NCBI GenBank assembly: GCA_017523995.1
Contig: JAFWUX010000108.1
Coordinates: 1 to 64,000 of the forward strand
Source of the DNA: Oscillospiraceae bacterium
Lineage (GTDB): Bacteria > Bacillota_A > Clostridia > Oscillospirales > Ruminococcaceae
DNA length: 64,000 nucleotides
Reading direction: 5' to 3'
A program made the translations under genes and the position numbers. The notes beneath the pieces were generated by a model. It did not search any database and was not told the origin of the DNA. It saw only the letters and a program-made list of their open reading frames with translations. Below are positions 15,412-24,044 of this stretch, one piece after another (within the stretch, counting starts at the first letter, position 1; every line of letters begins with the position of its first letter).

Positions 15412-17340
15412 TTACGGTTCCGGCGAAGAAACTTCTTTCCGAAGCTGCTCTGATCTGCGGGTGTTCTTTTTGAGCTTTTTGATCTCGTACATCTTATCAT
15501 CCGCCTGCTGAATCATGCTGTAAAGCGTATCATCCTTGCCGGGCACCGTCACAATGCTGCCGATGCTCGCGGAAAGCTGATAGGGCTTCTGCAGGCGTTC
15601 ATTGCACAGGCGGAGCGATTCGTTGAACTTTGCGGCAAGCGCATCTGCGGAATCCGCACCCGCACCGCGCGCAAAGATGATAAACTCATCGCCGCCGATG
15701 CGCGCACAGATGCCGCGCGTACCGGCGCAGGACTTGACAATCTCGGCGAGCTGCCGGATCGCAAAATCGCCCTCATTGTGCCCGTAGTTATCGTTGATGA
15801 ATTTCAGCCCGTCCATATCAATGAAGCTGAGGATCACGCTCTCCTGCTGCGCGATGCTCTCGCGGAACATCTCGCCTGTCAGATTGATGAAGCCGTGCCG
15901 GTTGTAGATTTCGCAGAGCGGATCAATGACATAGAGCCGGTTGAGCTCCTCCATCGCGCGGTTGAGGTGGAACAGCTTGCGGATGTTCTCGATCGAGTTG
16001 CTGATATTCATCGTCAGCGTGTGACAGAGCAGGCTGTAGATCGGAAAATCGCCGTTCGTGATGATATAATAGCCGAGGCAGCGGTCGCCGAAGTGCAGCG
16101 GCAGAAAATAGTAGATATTTCCGCCTGAGCGCGGCGGCTCGGGGAACATCTCGCGGCTTTTGAAGATCGCGACACTCCGGCGCGCACCCCTATCCCAGAT
16201 CAGCGGCGCGGTCATGTATTCGGAATAGCCGTTCGGATCGCGCGGCGGCATCTTCGGGGAGAACGCCTCCTGCCAGTCCGCCGTCAGGCAGAGACAGAAT
16301 TTTTCGCAGTCTATATCGCGGATGACCTTCTCAATGACATCCATATCCTCGGCGGTGGTCTCCGCCTCCGCAAGGCCCGCGGTCAGGCGGTTGAGCATCA
16401 GGATATTGCTGTTCGTGATCTCGAGGCGGTGCGAAGTGCGCTTTTTGTATTCGCGCAGATCGTCGGCGGTATCGCCCGGGCAGCCGCAGCTTTCGGTAAA
16501 GACCGGCGTCGCTTTGAGCTCGGTCGAGCGCGGCTGATTTTCACCGTTGAGCAGCCGGCAGAGTTTTTCGCATGCCTGATAACCGGAGACAAACAGCGGC
16601 CGCTTGACAGTTGTCAGCGCGGGGCATGCATTGCGCGCACTGAACGTGTGATCAAAGCCTGTGACAATGACATCGTTCGGAACACGGAAACCGAGGCGCT
16701 CCAGCGAAGTGACGAGCGTCAGCGCCATGCTGTCATTGGAGCAGATGAACGCATCGGGCAGCGGCAGTCCGGATTCCAGAAATGCATCGACGGCAAGCTT
16801 GCCGTCATAGCCGCGGAAACTGCCGTAAAAGATGCGGCGCTCGTCGATCTCGAGCCCGTTTTCCTCCATCGCGGAAAGATATGCCTCGTAGCGCATTTTG
16901 CCCTCGGGATTCGAGAGCGGGCCGGAAACAAAATTCAGCGTCCTTGCGCCGTGCTCCACAATTACATGATTGATCAGCGCCTTCATGACCTTGAAGTTGT
17001 CAATGCTGATATCGTAAAAATCAGGGTAATCCTTGGTTTCAAAGGCAAGTGCAGGGATGCCGGATGCACGGACGCGGTCAACAATCCGCGCCTTGACATC
17101 CGCATCGCTGAAGGTATTGAGCATCAGCAGTGCACCGTCAAAATAAGAGAAGTTCGTCAGGTTGAAGATGCTGAATTCACCGAGGTCAAACCTGCGGCTG
17201 TCCACCACGCCGCCGAATGCGGCAAAATAAGAGATATTGACATCATGCTCGCGCGCATACTGATTGATGCCGCGGATGACATTGTACTGATATTCTTCGT
17301 CAAGACCGATCACAATCACGGCGATATTCCGGACCCTCAT
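15412..17340 (-). CDS. LacI-type sugar-sensor domain fused to GGDEF diguanylate cyclase
   Basis: Predicted cytoplasmic sensor that makes cyclic di-GMP in response to a small ligand. Residues 1-~270 are a periplasmic-binding/LacI sensor fold (IAVIVIGLDEEYQYNVIRGI; ICSNDSMALTLVTSLERLG; VIVTGFDHT), but the DNA-binding helix-turn-helix of LacI repressors is absent and there is no signal peptide or membrane segment. A linker or GAF-like part follows. The C-terminal ~165 residues are a GGDEF domain with FIDMDGLKFINDNYGHNEGD and an intact RIGGDEF at about residue 550, so catalysis is likely. Start ATG 17340 stands seven bases from AGAGAGG; the frame opens further upstream at a TTG. Monocistronic. 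A -10-like TATAAT lies at 17382-17387. Confidence 0.87.
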   Translation of the reverse strand: MRVRNIAVIVIGLDEEYQYNVIRGINQYAREHDVNISYFAAFGGVVDSRRFDLGEFSIFNLTNFSYFDGALLMLNTFSDADVKARIVDRVRASGIPALAFETKDYPDFYDISIDNFKVMKALINHVIVEHGARTLNFVSGPLSNPEGKMRYEAYLSAMEENGLEIDERRIFYGSFRGYDGKLAVDAFLESGLPLPDAFICSNDSMALTLVTSLERLGFRVPNDVIVTGFDHTFSARNACPALTTVKRPLFVSGYQACEKLCRLLNGENQPRSTELKATPVFTESCGCPGDTADDLREYKKRTSHRLEITNSNILMLNRLTAGLAEAETTAEDMDVIEKVIRDIDCEKFCLCLTADWQEAFSPKMPPRDPNGYSEYMTAPLIWDRGARRSVAIFKSREMFPEPPRSGGNIYYFLPLHFGDRCLGYYIITNGDFPIYSLLCHTLTMNISNSIENIRKLFHLNRAMEELNRLYVIDPLCEIYNRHGFINLTGEMFRESIAQQESVILSFIDMDGLKFINDNYGHNEGDFAIRQLAEIVKSCAGTRGICARIGGDEFIIFARGAGADSADALAAKFNESLRLCNERLQKPYQLSASIGSIVTVPGKDDTLYSMIQQADDKMYEIKKLKKNTRRSEQLRKEVSSPEP

Positions 17341-17554
17341 GCAGACACCTCTCTTTCGGGTCAAAATGATTAGTTACCTTTATTATATCACGTTTCGCCG
17401 AAAGAAAAAGGATTTTTCTGAGATTTTGTCAGTATGCACATAGATTTCCTGCATTATTTGTGCATAATTTTCTGCAAAGAGGCAGCGGGAATATACGTTC
17501 TGTTGTATGTGATATAATTGCGATTTTTCGTCATATGTTGTGCATGTTTTCGCA

Positions 17555-17583
17555 TTGACTTTCCGATTTTGCAGGTATATACT
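17555..17583 (+). promoter_or_regulatory. promoter of the zincin-like dockerin gene
   Basis: TTGACT (17555-17560), 17 bases, TATACT (17578-17583); ribosome site GGGGAGGA at 17640. Confidence 0.82.
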
Positions 17584-17652
17584 GAAAATACGGCAACAGA
17601 CAAGCTGCACAATTCAGATGCAGCACACAGCCGGATTTTGGGGAGGATTATC

Positions 17653-20358
17653 ATGAAGATGAAAACGAGAAAACTGTCAGGGGCGATCTGCGCCCTGACG
17701 CTGCTCTGTCCGATCGTGCAGAGCATGCCGCAGCAGGCATTCGCCGCAGAGGCGTATCAGGTGCGCGACCCGTTCTATCAGTTCGGCGGCGGGTATCACT
17801 ATTACACCTCGGAGCATTTCCAGTTTATCTGGGGAAACAGCGGCGATGCGGGCAGAGTCACCGATGCATTTCTCAAGGCGAATGCGGCGAATCTGGAAAC
17901 CTGCTGGGATATCTATGTCAACGATCTCGGCATGAACGAATGCGCCGAATCTGTTGAGCCGCGTCTGCGCGACGGCAAAAAGTACAAGCTCAATGTCTAC
18001 ATCTCCGGCACGGGGCTCGCGGATAAACAGGATGACTGGGCGTATATGTCCTATGACAATCAGGGGTTCCCGTTCCTGTTCTGCTGCGTCGATGCCATGG
18101 CGACCGATCCGGTCTCGTGGGTGATGCCGCATGAATTCGGTCACGCGATCACGGCGCATCAGCTCGGCTGGAACCGCAACAAATACTCGAATACATGGTG
18201 GGAGGCGCTCGGCAACTGGTTCCGCGAGCAGTGGATCTACCGCGTCTCGGAACAGTACGGCTGGGAGAATGATCCCTCGCACGGCTACGGCACCGATTTC
18301 TTTGAGACCTATCTGCAGAACCTCTGCTTCACATCGCCGTTCGGCAGAGACTACTATGCCGCATGGGTGCTGATGCAGTATCTGACTGAGAACCCCGACG
18401 GACTCGAGGGCTACGGCGAGAACTTCGTCCGGACGATGCTCCAGCAGGGCAAGGATGACGAATATCCCCTGCTGATGATCGACCGCCTCGCGCCCGCCGA
18501 TATCAAGGAGACGCTCGGGCACTATGCAAAGCGCATGGCAACGCTTGATTTCGGACAGCAGACCGCCTACCGCAAGCGGCTCAATGAGCTGCTCGGACGC
18601 GGCGCATGGTACTGGCAGCAGATCTACACCCTGCCGGAGCCCGTTACCGGCAGAGCAGCAACCTACACCGTCCCGACTGAGCGTGCACCGCAGGCAAGCG
18701 GTCTCAACATCATCCCGCTGGCGCTCAACGGCGATACGGTTTCTGTCACGCTGACCGGCAAATCGGATCTGCAGGGCGCAGACTGGCGCGGCTGCATTGT
18801 GATCGAGGATGCACAGGGCAAATCCCATTATTCCGATCTGTTCCGGAACGGCGAAACCGGCACGCTCGCTGTCCCTGCGGATGCAAAAGCTGCATATGTC
18901 ACGGTCATCGCAACGCCGGATTCCTCGCTCTATTGCCCGTCCGGTCTGCACTGGCATCAGGATACGGATGAATTCGGCGAGACAAGACAGCCGTTTTCCT
19001 CCAAGCACCGCTATCCCTATGAGATCACGCTCGGCGGGGCGGAGATCATGGAACGTCCGCTCGGCAATGTCCGCGGACACAAGCACGCAAACGGCGGCGG
19101 ATTTGTCGCAGATACCGCAAAGGTCGCGGATACGGTCTATGTCGGGCCGGATGCGGCTGTGCTCGGCAATGCGGCGGTCTCCGGAAACGCGGTGGTGACC
19201 GGTCACGCAATCGTCGCGGAGAATGCAAAGGTCTCCGGCAATGCTTATATCGCGGACACGGCAATCGTGCGCGGCAGGGCGACCGTCACGGACAATGCCC
19301 GCGTGCTGGAAAGCGCCTGCCTCTGGGATGATTACACCGTCAAGGAGAATGCGACCGCAAAGGGCGTTGCGTTCTGCATGGCAAAGGGTACGGCATCCGG
19401 TCAGGCGGTGCTCGACGGCGATTACTACGATGACGGCAGCAATACCGCAACAAAGGGCAACTGCTGCGGCTGGTACGGCACGCAGACCTATCTCAATGCA
19501 CGCCCCTATACAGACGGGCTTTCCCTCGCATATGATTTTGATGCGGACAGCAGCACCGTCTGCAAGGAGCAGTCCTCCTCGACCTATGCGCTGCCCGAGG
19601 GCTGCACATGGCAGAAGACACATCACGGCGCAAACGGCGTCATGGCATTTGACGGCAAGGACGATGTCATTCCGCTGGACAGCGCATTCGGCGGACTGCA
19701 GGGCACACCGGAATATCAGCTCGCGGCACTGTGGTACGGCGGCGCGGATAATCAGGCGTTGCTCAGCTTCGGCAATGCAGAGCGCTCCGTCACGCTGACA
19801 CCGAAAAACAGCAGCGGCAAGGCGGCGCTCATCCTGCGCGACGGCGATCAGGTCACGCAGATTGAAGCACCCGCAGCGCTGACGCCCGGCAAATGGACGG
19901 TCATCCGCATCATCCCGAATCCGGATGAAACCGTGCTCGAGATCAGCGGCATGGAGCCCGTCCGCGCAAAGGCATCCCTGACACCGTATCAGGCGATGCT
20001 TGCGCCGAAGAGCACCTGCCTGCTCGGCAATGACAGCAGCGGTCATGCGTTCAGCGGCGTTGTGGATTTTGTCCGCGCAAGCTTCAAAGAGACCGCGCTG
20101 ACCATCGGCGACTACCCTGCCGAGCCGGAACCTGTCGCAGAGCCCGAACAGCCTGCCGTCACGCTGCGCGGCGATGTCGATTGCAGCGGCTTTGTCGATG
20201 TCTCCGATGCGGTACTGCTCGCGCGGTATATCGCAGAGGATCAGAAGGCTGTTGTGACCGCCGCAGGCAAGCAGAACGCCGACTGTGACGGCGACGGCGC
20301 CCCGACCTCCGATGATGTAATCGGCATTCTCCGCATCATCGCAAAACTTGATACATAA
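17653..20358 (+). CDS. secreted zincin-like (DUF6055-type) / hexapeptide / LamG-like dockerin protein
   Basis: A 901-residue exported protein with several modules. Signal peptide cleavage is likely after AFAAEA (about residue 34). Residues ~40-340 are DUF6055-like and contain MPHEFGHAITAH (HExxH at 160-164) followed by WWEALGNW, the pattern of a zinc metallopeptidase with Glu184 as possible third ligand. Residues ~485-590 are hexapeptide repeats (VADTVYVGPDAAVLGNAAV), predicting a left-handed beta-helix. Residues ~605-815 look like a LamG/concanavalin fold (SLAYDFD, MAFDGKDDVIPL, KWTVIRI). The last 63 residues are a type I dockerin (GDVDCSGFVDVSDA; CDGDGAPTSDD). Start ATG 17653 follows GGGGAGGA. 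Likely a scaffoldin-bound surface enzyme acting on protein or glycoprotein; its activity is inferred. Confidence 0.87.
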   Translation: MKMKTRKLSGAICALTLLCPIVQSMPQQAFAAEAYQVRDPFYQFGGGYHYYTSEHFQFIWGNSGDAGRVTDAFLKANAANLETCWDIYVNDLGMNECAESVEPRLRDGKKYKLNVYISGTGLADKQDDWAYMSYDNQGFPFLFCCVDAMATDPVSWVMPHEFGHAITAHQLGWNRNKYSNTWWEALGNWFREQWIYRVSEQYGWENDPSHGYGTDFFETYLQNLCFTSPFGRDYYAAWVLMQYLTENPDGLEGYGENFVRTMLQQGKDDEYPLLMIDRLAPADIKETLGHYAKRMATLDFGQQTAYRKRLNELLGRGAWYWQQIYTLPEPVTGRAATYTVPTERAPQASGLNIIPLALNGDTVSVTLTGKSDLQGADWRGCIVIEDAQGKSHYSDLFRNGETGTLAVPADAKAAYVTVIATPDSSLYCPSGLHWHQDTDEFGETRQPFSSKHRYPYEITLGGAEIMERPLGNVRGHKHANGGGFVADTAKVADTVYVGPDAAVLGNAAVSGNAVVTGHAIVAENAKVSGNAYIADTAIVRGRATVTDNARVLESACLWDDYTVKENATAKGVAFCMAKGTASGQAVLDGDYYDDGSNTATKGNCCGWYGTQTYLNARPYTDGLSLAYDFDADSSTVCKEQSSSTYALPEGCTWQKTHHGANGVMAFDGKDDVIPLDSAFGGLQGTPEYQLAALWYGGADNQALLSFGNAERSVTLTPKNSSGKAALILRDGDQVTQIEAPAALTPGKWTVIRIIPNPDETVLEISGMEPVRAKASLTPYQAMLAPKSTCLLGNDSSGHAFSGVVDFVRASFKETALTIGDYPAEPEPVAEPEQPAVTLRGDVDCSGFVDVSDAVLLARYIAEDQKAVVTAAGKQNADCDGDGAPTSDDVIGILRIIAKLDT

Positions 20359-20366
20359 AAAAGAAG

Positions 20367-20404
20367 AACCGCTCCGGTCACAAACGCTGACCGGAGCGGT
20401 TTTG
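20367..20404 (+). terminator. intrinsic terminator of the zincin-like dockerin gene
   Basis: Perfect 14-bp stem AACCGCTCCGGTCA/TGACCGGAGCGGTT with a 7-nt loop, then TTG TT; it also lies just behind the convergent small dockerin gene. Confidence 0.88.
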
Positions 20405-20414
20405 TTCTGCGCGG

Positions 20415-20933
20415 TTATGTCTCATCACGCGGAAGCGCTGTAAATGCGCCTGTTTCGGGATCAAAGTACATGCGGTACTTTGCCTTGAATGCATCAAGTG
20501 CCTCAAATGCTTTCTCTGTTCTGCCGGATACCTCCTGCAGCGTCACATTCGGATCGACAAGATGCCCGCAGTAGTAGTACAGGACCATTTGCGCATCCAC
20601 AACATCCGCAGGAATCGGAATCGGATCCACTTCAACCCTCTCATACCGAATCGGATCCGTTGATACCAATCTGCGCTCGTGTCTATAATCAATATAGACT
20701 TCGCCGTCAACATTTCCGAGCTCGCGCTGCGCATCCGTCAGATATCCGTTCTTCTTTCTGCAGATCAGGGCTGTGAAATCGTGCAGAATCAACTGTGCAT
20801 CCGCAACATCGACAACGCCGTCGAAATTGACATCGCCAAGCTGCGGTTCAAATTCCTCTGCTGAGACAGGTGCCGTCAGCAGTCCGCAGAGCATCACGCC
20901 CGCGGTGATTCCGGTCATCAGTTTCTTTTTCAT
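20415..20933 (-). CDS. small secreted dockerin-like protein
   Basis: 172 residues. A signal peptide (MKKKLMTGITAGVMLCGLL … VSAEEF) is followed at once by a dockerin-type calcium loop, GDVNFDGVVDVADAQLILHD. The second repeat seems split: GNVDGEVYIDYR, then about 25 residues later PADVVDAQMVLYYYCGHLV. I recognise no catalytic domain. The start at 20933 is chosen because GAGGAGGAAT precedes a GTG-ATG pair; the open frame begins within that site. It is the third gene of the ECF sigma operon, 15 bases behind the anti-sigma-like gene, and its interrupted dockerin resembles that of the anti-sigma ectodomain. It could be a ligand, competitor or co-sensor of that system. Function unknown. Confidence 0.75.
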   Translation of the reverse strand: MKKKLMTGITAGVMLCGLLTAPVSAEEFEPQLGDVNFDGVVDVADAQLILHDFTALICRKKNGYLTDAQRELGNVDGEVYIDYRHERRLVSTDPIRYERVEVDPIPIPADVVDAQMVLYYYCGHLVDPNVTLQEVSGRTEKAFEALDAFKAKYRMYFDPETGAFTALPRDET

Positions 20934-20947
20934 CACGATTCCTCCTC

Positions 20948-22315
20948 TCATGCGTTCGGGATGCGAATCCCCATGAACTGTTTGGATGCTTCAATAAAAT
21001 CTTCTTCCGATGCAAAGCCGACTCCGTATGTATGGAGATTGATGCCGGATTCATACCAGCTCAACGCGGAATTGAAATTATAACTGTTGTATTTTGCCGG
21101 ATAATAACTCCGGATCAGAATATCCGGCGACGGCGGCTCAATCCCTGGATCATCCGACGCGGCCCATCTCGGTTCGCCGTCATCATTCCGGCTGCTCCGG
21201 GTAAGCTCTATCAGCCGGTCTTCGTCACGATAGAACATGCTGCTTTCGCCTCGTTCCGGACAATAGCGATAACCGAACATGATAAACGCACCGACCTGAA
21301 CCGGCAGCGTGCCAAACTCCGGAATCGTGACTGTTTCCTCTGCTGCATCGACATAGCGCCAGTCAATTCCATGATCAACAACCGTATTTCCGTTCCCGTC
21401 AGAGGTGAAAATGCCGCTTTGCGCAAATTCCTCCATTGTAATCCTGCTCAAATTCCGATGTGCAGGAATACCGCTGTAATAAGTGAGGCCAATCATAACA
21501 TCTGCGAAAGATACCGGATAATCCGGCTGTTCAAGCAGCTGGACTGCATTGCGCTCTGAAGTGGTTGCAAGCCCGAATACCGACAGCGGAAAACGGTTGT
21601 CCTTGACAATATCCGCGAGCACAAGCTGCTCTGCTGTCAGGATGCTTTCTCCGCCGTCTTTGACAACAGTATTATATTCTTGCCACATGAGCTGACAGTC
21701 TTGCACTCTGATCTCTCCGTCCATGTCAACATCCCCAAGCTGATACTGTGCCACAATCTCCGGATCATAGGGGCGCCCTGCGATTGTCGGGAGCGGTTCG
21801 GTCTCAGTCTGCGCGGCAGCTTCGGTGCACGCCGCGGCGGCAGATGCCGGCTTTGCGGTTCCCGCGGAAGATTCTGCCGGTTCCGCCGATGTTGCTGTTT
21901 CCGCCGCACTGCCGCTGACAATGGCTGTCACAGTCACCACCGCGGATTCCGCATCTGTATGCGGCTTAGCGGTTGTGCTGCGCTGCGTAACGGTTTCGGC
22001 TGCCGTTGTGACGGTTTCCGCCGCAGTTGTGACGGTTCCGGCAGGCGGCTGCTCCTCAATGACCGCATTCTGCAGCGATTCGACAGGATGTTCCGGCTGT
22101 TTTGTCCCGATGAACAGCACCAGCCCGGTCACCGCCGCCAGACACGCCGCCGCACTGACCGGCGCCGCAATCCAGAGCATCCGGTGCGGAACGGCTTTCT
22201 GTTCTGTCTGCACGGATATCTCCTGCGGCGCATGTGCCGCGTGATAATCCATCGCTTCATCCAGATACCGCTCGGGGACAAGCTGCATCAGCGCATTCAG
22301 TTTTGCATCGTTCAC
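20948..22315 (-). CDS. membrane anti-sigma-like protein with extracellular dockerin-like module
   Basis: 455 residues. A short cytoplasmic part (1-45; LNALMQLVPERYLDEAMDY) could bind the sigma factor encoded immediately upstream. One membrane helix spans about 46-70. Residues ~71-183 are a Thr/Ala/Glu-rich extracellular linker with repeated TVTTAAE. A dockerin-like module starts at 193 (LGDVDMDGEIRVQDCQLMWQEY) with a degenerate, interrupted second half near 270 (VSFADVMIGLTYYSG). The remaining ~170 residues are extracellular and unrecognised. The GTG start overlaps the sigma stop by 4 bases, and GGAGGAGGA lies seven bases before it. Gene order and topology fit an ECF anti-sigma factor, but no named anti-sigma domain is certain by eye. 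Confidence 0.75.
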   Translation of the reverse strand: MNDAKLNALMQLVPERYLDEAMDYHAAHAPQEISVQTEQKAVPHRMLWIAAPVSAAACLAAVTGLVLFIGTKQPEHPVESLQNAVIEEQPPAGTVTTAAETVTTAAETVTQRSTTAKPHTDAESAVVTVTAIVSGSAAETATSAEPAESSAGTAKPASAAAACTEAAAQTETEPLPTIAGRPYDPEIVAQYQLGDVDMDGEIRVQDCQLMWQEYNTVVKDGGESILTAEQLVLADIVKDNRFPLSVFGLATTSERNAVQLLEQPDYPVSFADVMIGLTYYSGIPAHRNLSRITMEEFAQSGIFTSDGNGNTVVDHGIDWRYVDAAEETVTIPEFGTLPVQVGAFIMFGYRYCPERGESSMFYRDEDRLIELTRSSRNDDGEPRWAASDDPGIEPPSPDILIRSYYPAKYNSYNFNSALSWYESGINLHTYGVGFASEEDFIEASKQFMGIRIPNA

Positions 22316-22872
22316 AGCAGATCCTCCTCCCTCAAAAAGACTTCCAGCTTTTTGCGTGTACGCAGGAGCGTCATTTTCACCGCACTGACGCCCATCTGAT
22401 GCTCCGCAGCAATTTCGCGGACACTGAGCATCATCCAATAGTGCTCGATAAAGATGATGCGTGTCTCCTGCGGCAGATCGCCGAGGAACCGCCCGAGCGC
22501 CTCCTTCTGCATCCGCTGTTCCGCAGCAAGCGCGGTATCATCCGCAGCCGGCAGAACATCGGGCAGGGCTTCGAGTGAGGTTTCCGTTCCGGCACCGCCG
22601 CGCTTTGCCGCCTGACGGTGCTCCTGCATATCCAGCGCAAGCCGCCGTGTCAGCGTGATGAGAAACGCGCGGAAGCTCCGCGGCTTTGCAGGCGGAATCG
22701 CGTTCCAGAGATGCAGCATGGCATCGTTGACGCACTCCTCGGCATCCTGCGCGCTGCCGAGAATGCGGTAGGCGATGCTGTAGCAGAAGCCGCCGTAGCG
22801 CGTCTGTGTCTGCGCGATCGCCTGTTCTTCGCGAGATTCAAACATCTCAATGAGATCGCTGTCTGCCGGCAT
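22312..22872 (-). CDS. ECF-type RNA polymerase sigma factor
   Basis: 186 residues with the two ECF regions. Region 2 runs about 20-90 (YGGFCYSIAYRILGSAQDAEECVNDAMLHLWNAI is split here only by family memory; the DAEE-x-V-N-D core is visible) and region 4 about 125-180 (LPQETRIIFIEHYW, SVREIAAEHQMGVSAVKMTL). Start ATG 22872 follows AAGGAGGCG; the frame is open 57 codons further but without a ribosome site. It is the first gene of a three-gene operon with the membrane anti-sigma-like protein and the small dockerin protein. A candidate self-recognised promoter lies 44 bases upstream. The regulon is unknown; the dockerin context suggests cell-surface or fibre-degradation genes. Confidence 0.9.
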   Translation of the reverse strand: MPADSDLIEMFESREEQAIAQTQTRYGGFCYSIAYRILGSAQDAEECVNDAMLHLWNAIPPAKPRSFRAFLITLTRRLALDMQEHRQAAKRGGAGTETSLEALPDVLPAADDTALAAEQRMQKEALGRFLGDLPQETRIIFIEHYWMMLSVREIAAEHQMGVSAVKMTLLRTRKKLEVFLREEDLL

Positions 22873-22915
22873 GAGAATCGCCTCCTTTGCTGCTTGATTT
22901 CCCGCTTCATTCCCA

Positions 22916-22942
22916 TAGACGGAAAATCCCCCGGAACGGTCA
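22916..22942 (-). promoter_or_regulatory. candidate ECF-type autoregulated promoter
   Basis: On the minus strand TGACC (22938-22942) is separated by 16 bases from CGTCTA (22916-22921), followed by a 43-base leader to the sigma start. TGA-C-rich -35 and CGTC -10 boxes are typical of Firmicute ECF factors, and no housekeeping TTGACA/TATAAT pair is visible there. Confidence 0.5.
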
Positions 22943-23045
22943 CATAAAAATGATGAGAAATTGCGATCTTTTCCAAACCGGTCTTCGATGGACCGGCGAA
23001 TCAATCTCCGCATCCGCGGACACCGCAATTTCTCATTTCTCATTT

Positions 23046-24044
23046 TTATTTCAGATTCCGCTTCTCACGGTATGCCAGATAATCCGCGGCGAGCGCCTCT
23101 GCGTCTGCGTAGGTGCAGAGCCCTGCGGAGCGCGCACGGAATGCCGCCGCGCCGGGATATCCGCGGAGATACCAGAGCGCATGCTTGCGCGCCTCCCGCA
23201 TTGCAAGCTGCTCCGATTTTTCGCTGTTGTCAAGGATCATGCGCATGTGCCGGAGCATTTCGCGCAGTCTTGCTTCAACATCAGGCGGGGTGAATGCTGT
23301 GCCCGCAAGCGCGTGGATGATCTCCTCAAAGATCCACGGATTGCCGTAGCTCGCCCTGCCGACCATCACGAGATCACAGCCGGTCTCGCGATACATGCGC
23401 ACCGCATCCGCGCCGCAGGTGATATCGCCGTTTCCGATCACGGGAACGCTGACCGCCTGCTTTACGGCTGCAATCTGTAACCAGTCCGCGCTGCCGCTGT
23501 AGAACTGTGTGCGCGTTCTGCCGTGGACAGCAATCGCCTCGGCACCGGCAGCCTCCATGCGCTTTGCAAAGTCCGCCGCATTGATGTGCTCCGCATCCCA
23601 GCCGATGCGCATTTTGACTGTCACCGCGACTTTGCCCGCCGCCGCCTTGACCGCTGCTTTCAGGCAGTCCTCCGCGAGCTGCGGCGTTTTCATCAGTGCG
23701 CTGCCCGCCCCCTGATTGACCACCTTCGGCACGGGGCATCCCATATTGAGGTCAATCCAGTCCGGCTGAAAATCCAGCAGCATTCTGACCGCCTCTGCAA
23801 TGAACTCCGGCTCGCTGCCAAAGAGCTGCAGACCCATCGGGCGCTCGGCTGCGGTGATGCGGCAGAGTTCGGCACTGCCCTTGCTGCCATAGCAGAGCCC
23901 CTTTGCGGAGACCAGCTCGCCGGTTGTCATGCAAGCGCCGTGTTCCGCGCAGAGTGTGCGGTAGGCAGTGTCGGCAACGGATGCCATCGGGGCGAGTGCA
24001 GCTGTCTGCGGCACAGTCTGCCGCGCAATCGTGATTGTGTTCAT
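23046..24044 (-). CDS. dus: tRNA-dihydrouridine synthase
   Basis: Flavoenzyme that reduces uridines in the tRNA D-loop with NADPH. The 332-residue product has the Dus TIM barrel: ALAPMASVADTAYR near the start, MGLQLFGSEP, the catalytic-cysteine motif DLNMGCPVPKVV, VKMRIGW, AIAVHGRTRTQFYSG, PVIGNGDI and LVMVGRASYGNPWIF, followed by the helical C-terminal tRNA-binding part. This is the DusB-like bacterial subgroup. The ATG at 24044 overlaps the stop of the epimerase gene (ATGA) and AAGAGGAAC precedes it. Last gene of a four-gene operon; the sigma operon begins 170 bases further on. Confidence 0.94.
   Translation of the reverse strand: MNTITIARQTVPQTAALAPMASVADTAYRTLCAEHGACMTTGELVSAKGLCYGSKGSAELCRITAAERPMGLQLFGSEPEFIAEAVRMLLDFQPDWIDLNMGCPVPKVVNQGAGSALMKTPQLAEDCLKAAVKAAAGKVAVTVKMRIGWDAEHINAADFAKRMEAAGAEAIAVHGRTRTQFYSGSADWLQIAAVKQAVSVPVIGNGDITCGADAVRMYRETGCDLVMVGRASYGNPWIFEEIIHALAGTAFTPPDVEARLREMLRHMRMILDNSEKSEQLAMREARKHALWYLRGYPGAAAFRARSAGLCTYADAEALAADYLAYREKRNLK

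Noticed and set aside
17677..20046. 789-codon open frame opposite the zincin-like dockerin gene
   Set aside because: Antisense shadow. The plus-strand product has a signal peptide, recognisable domains and a dockerin; this one has none.
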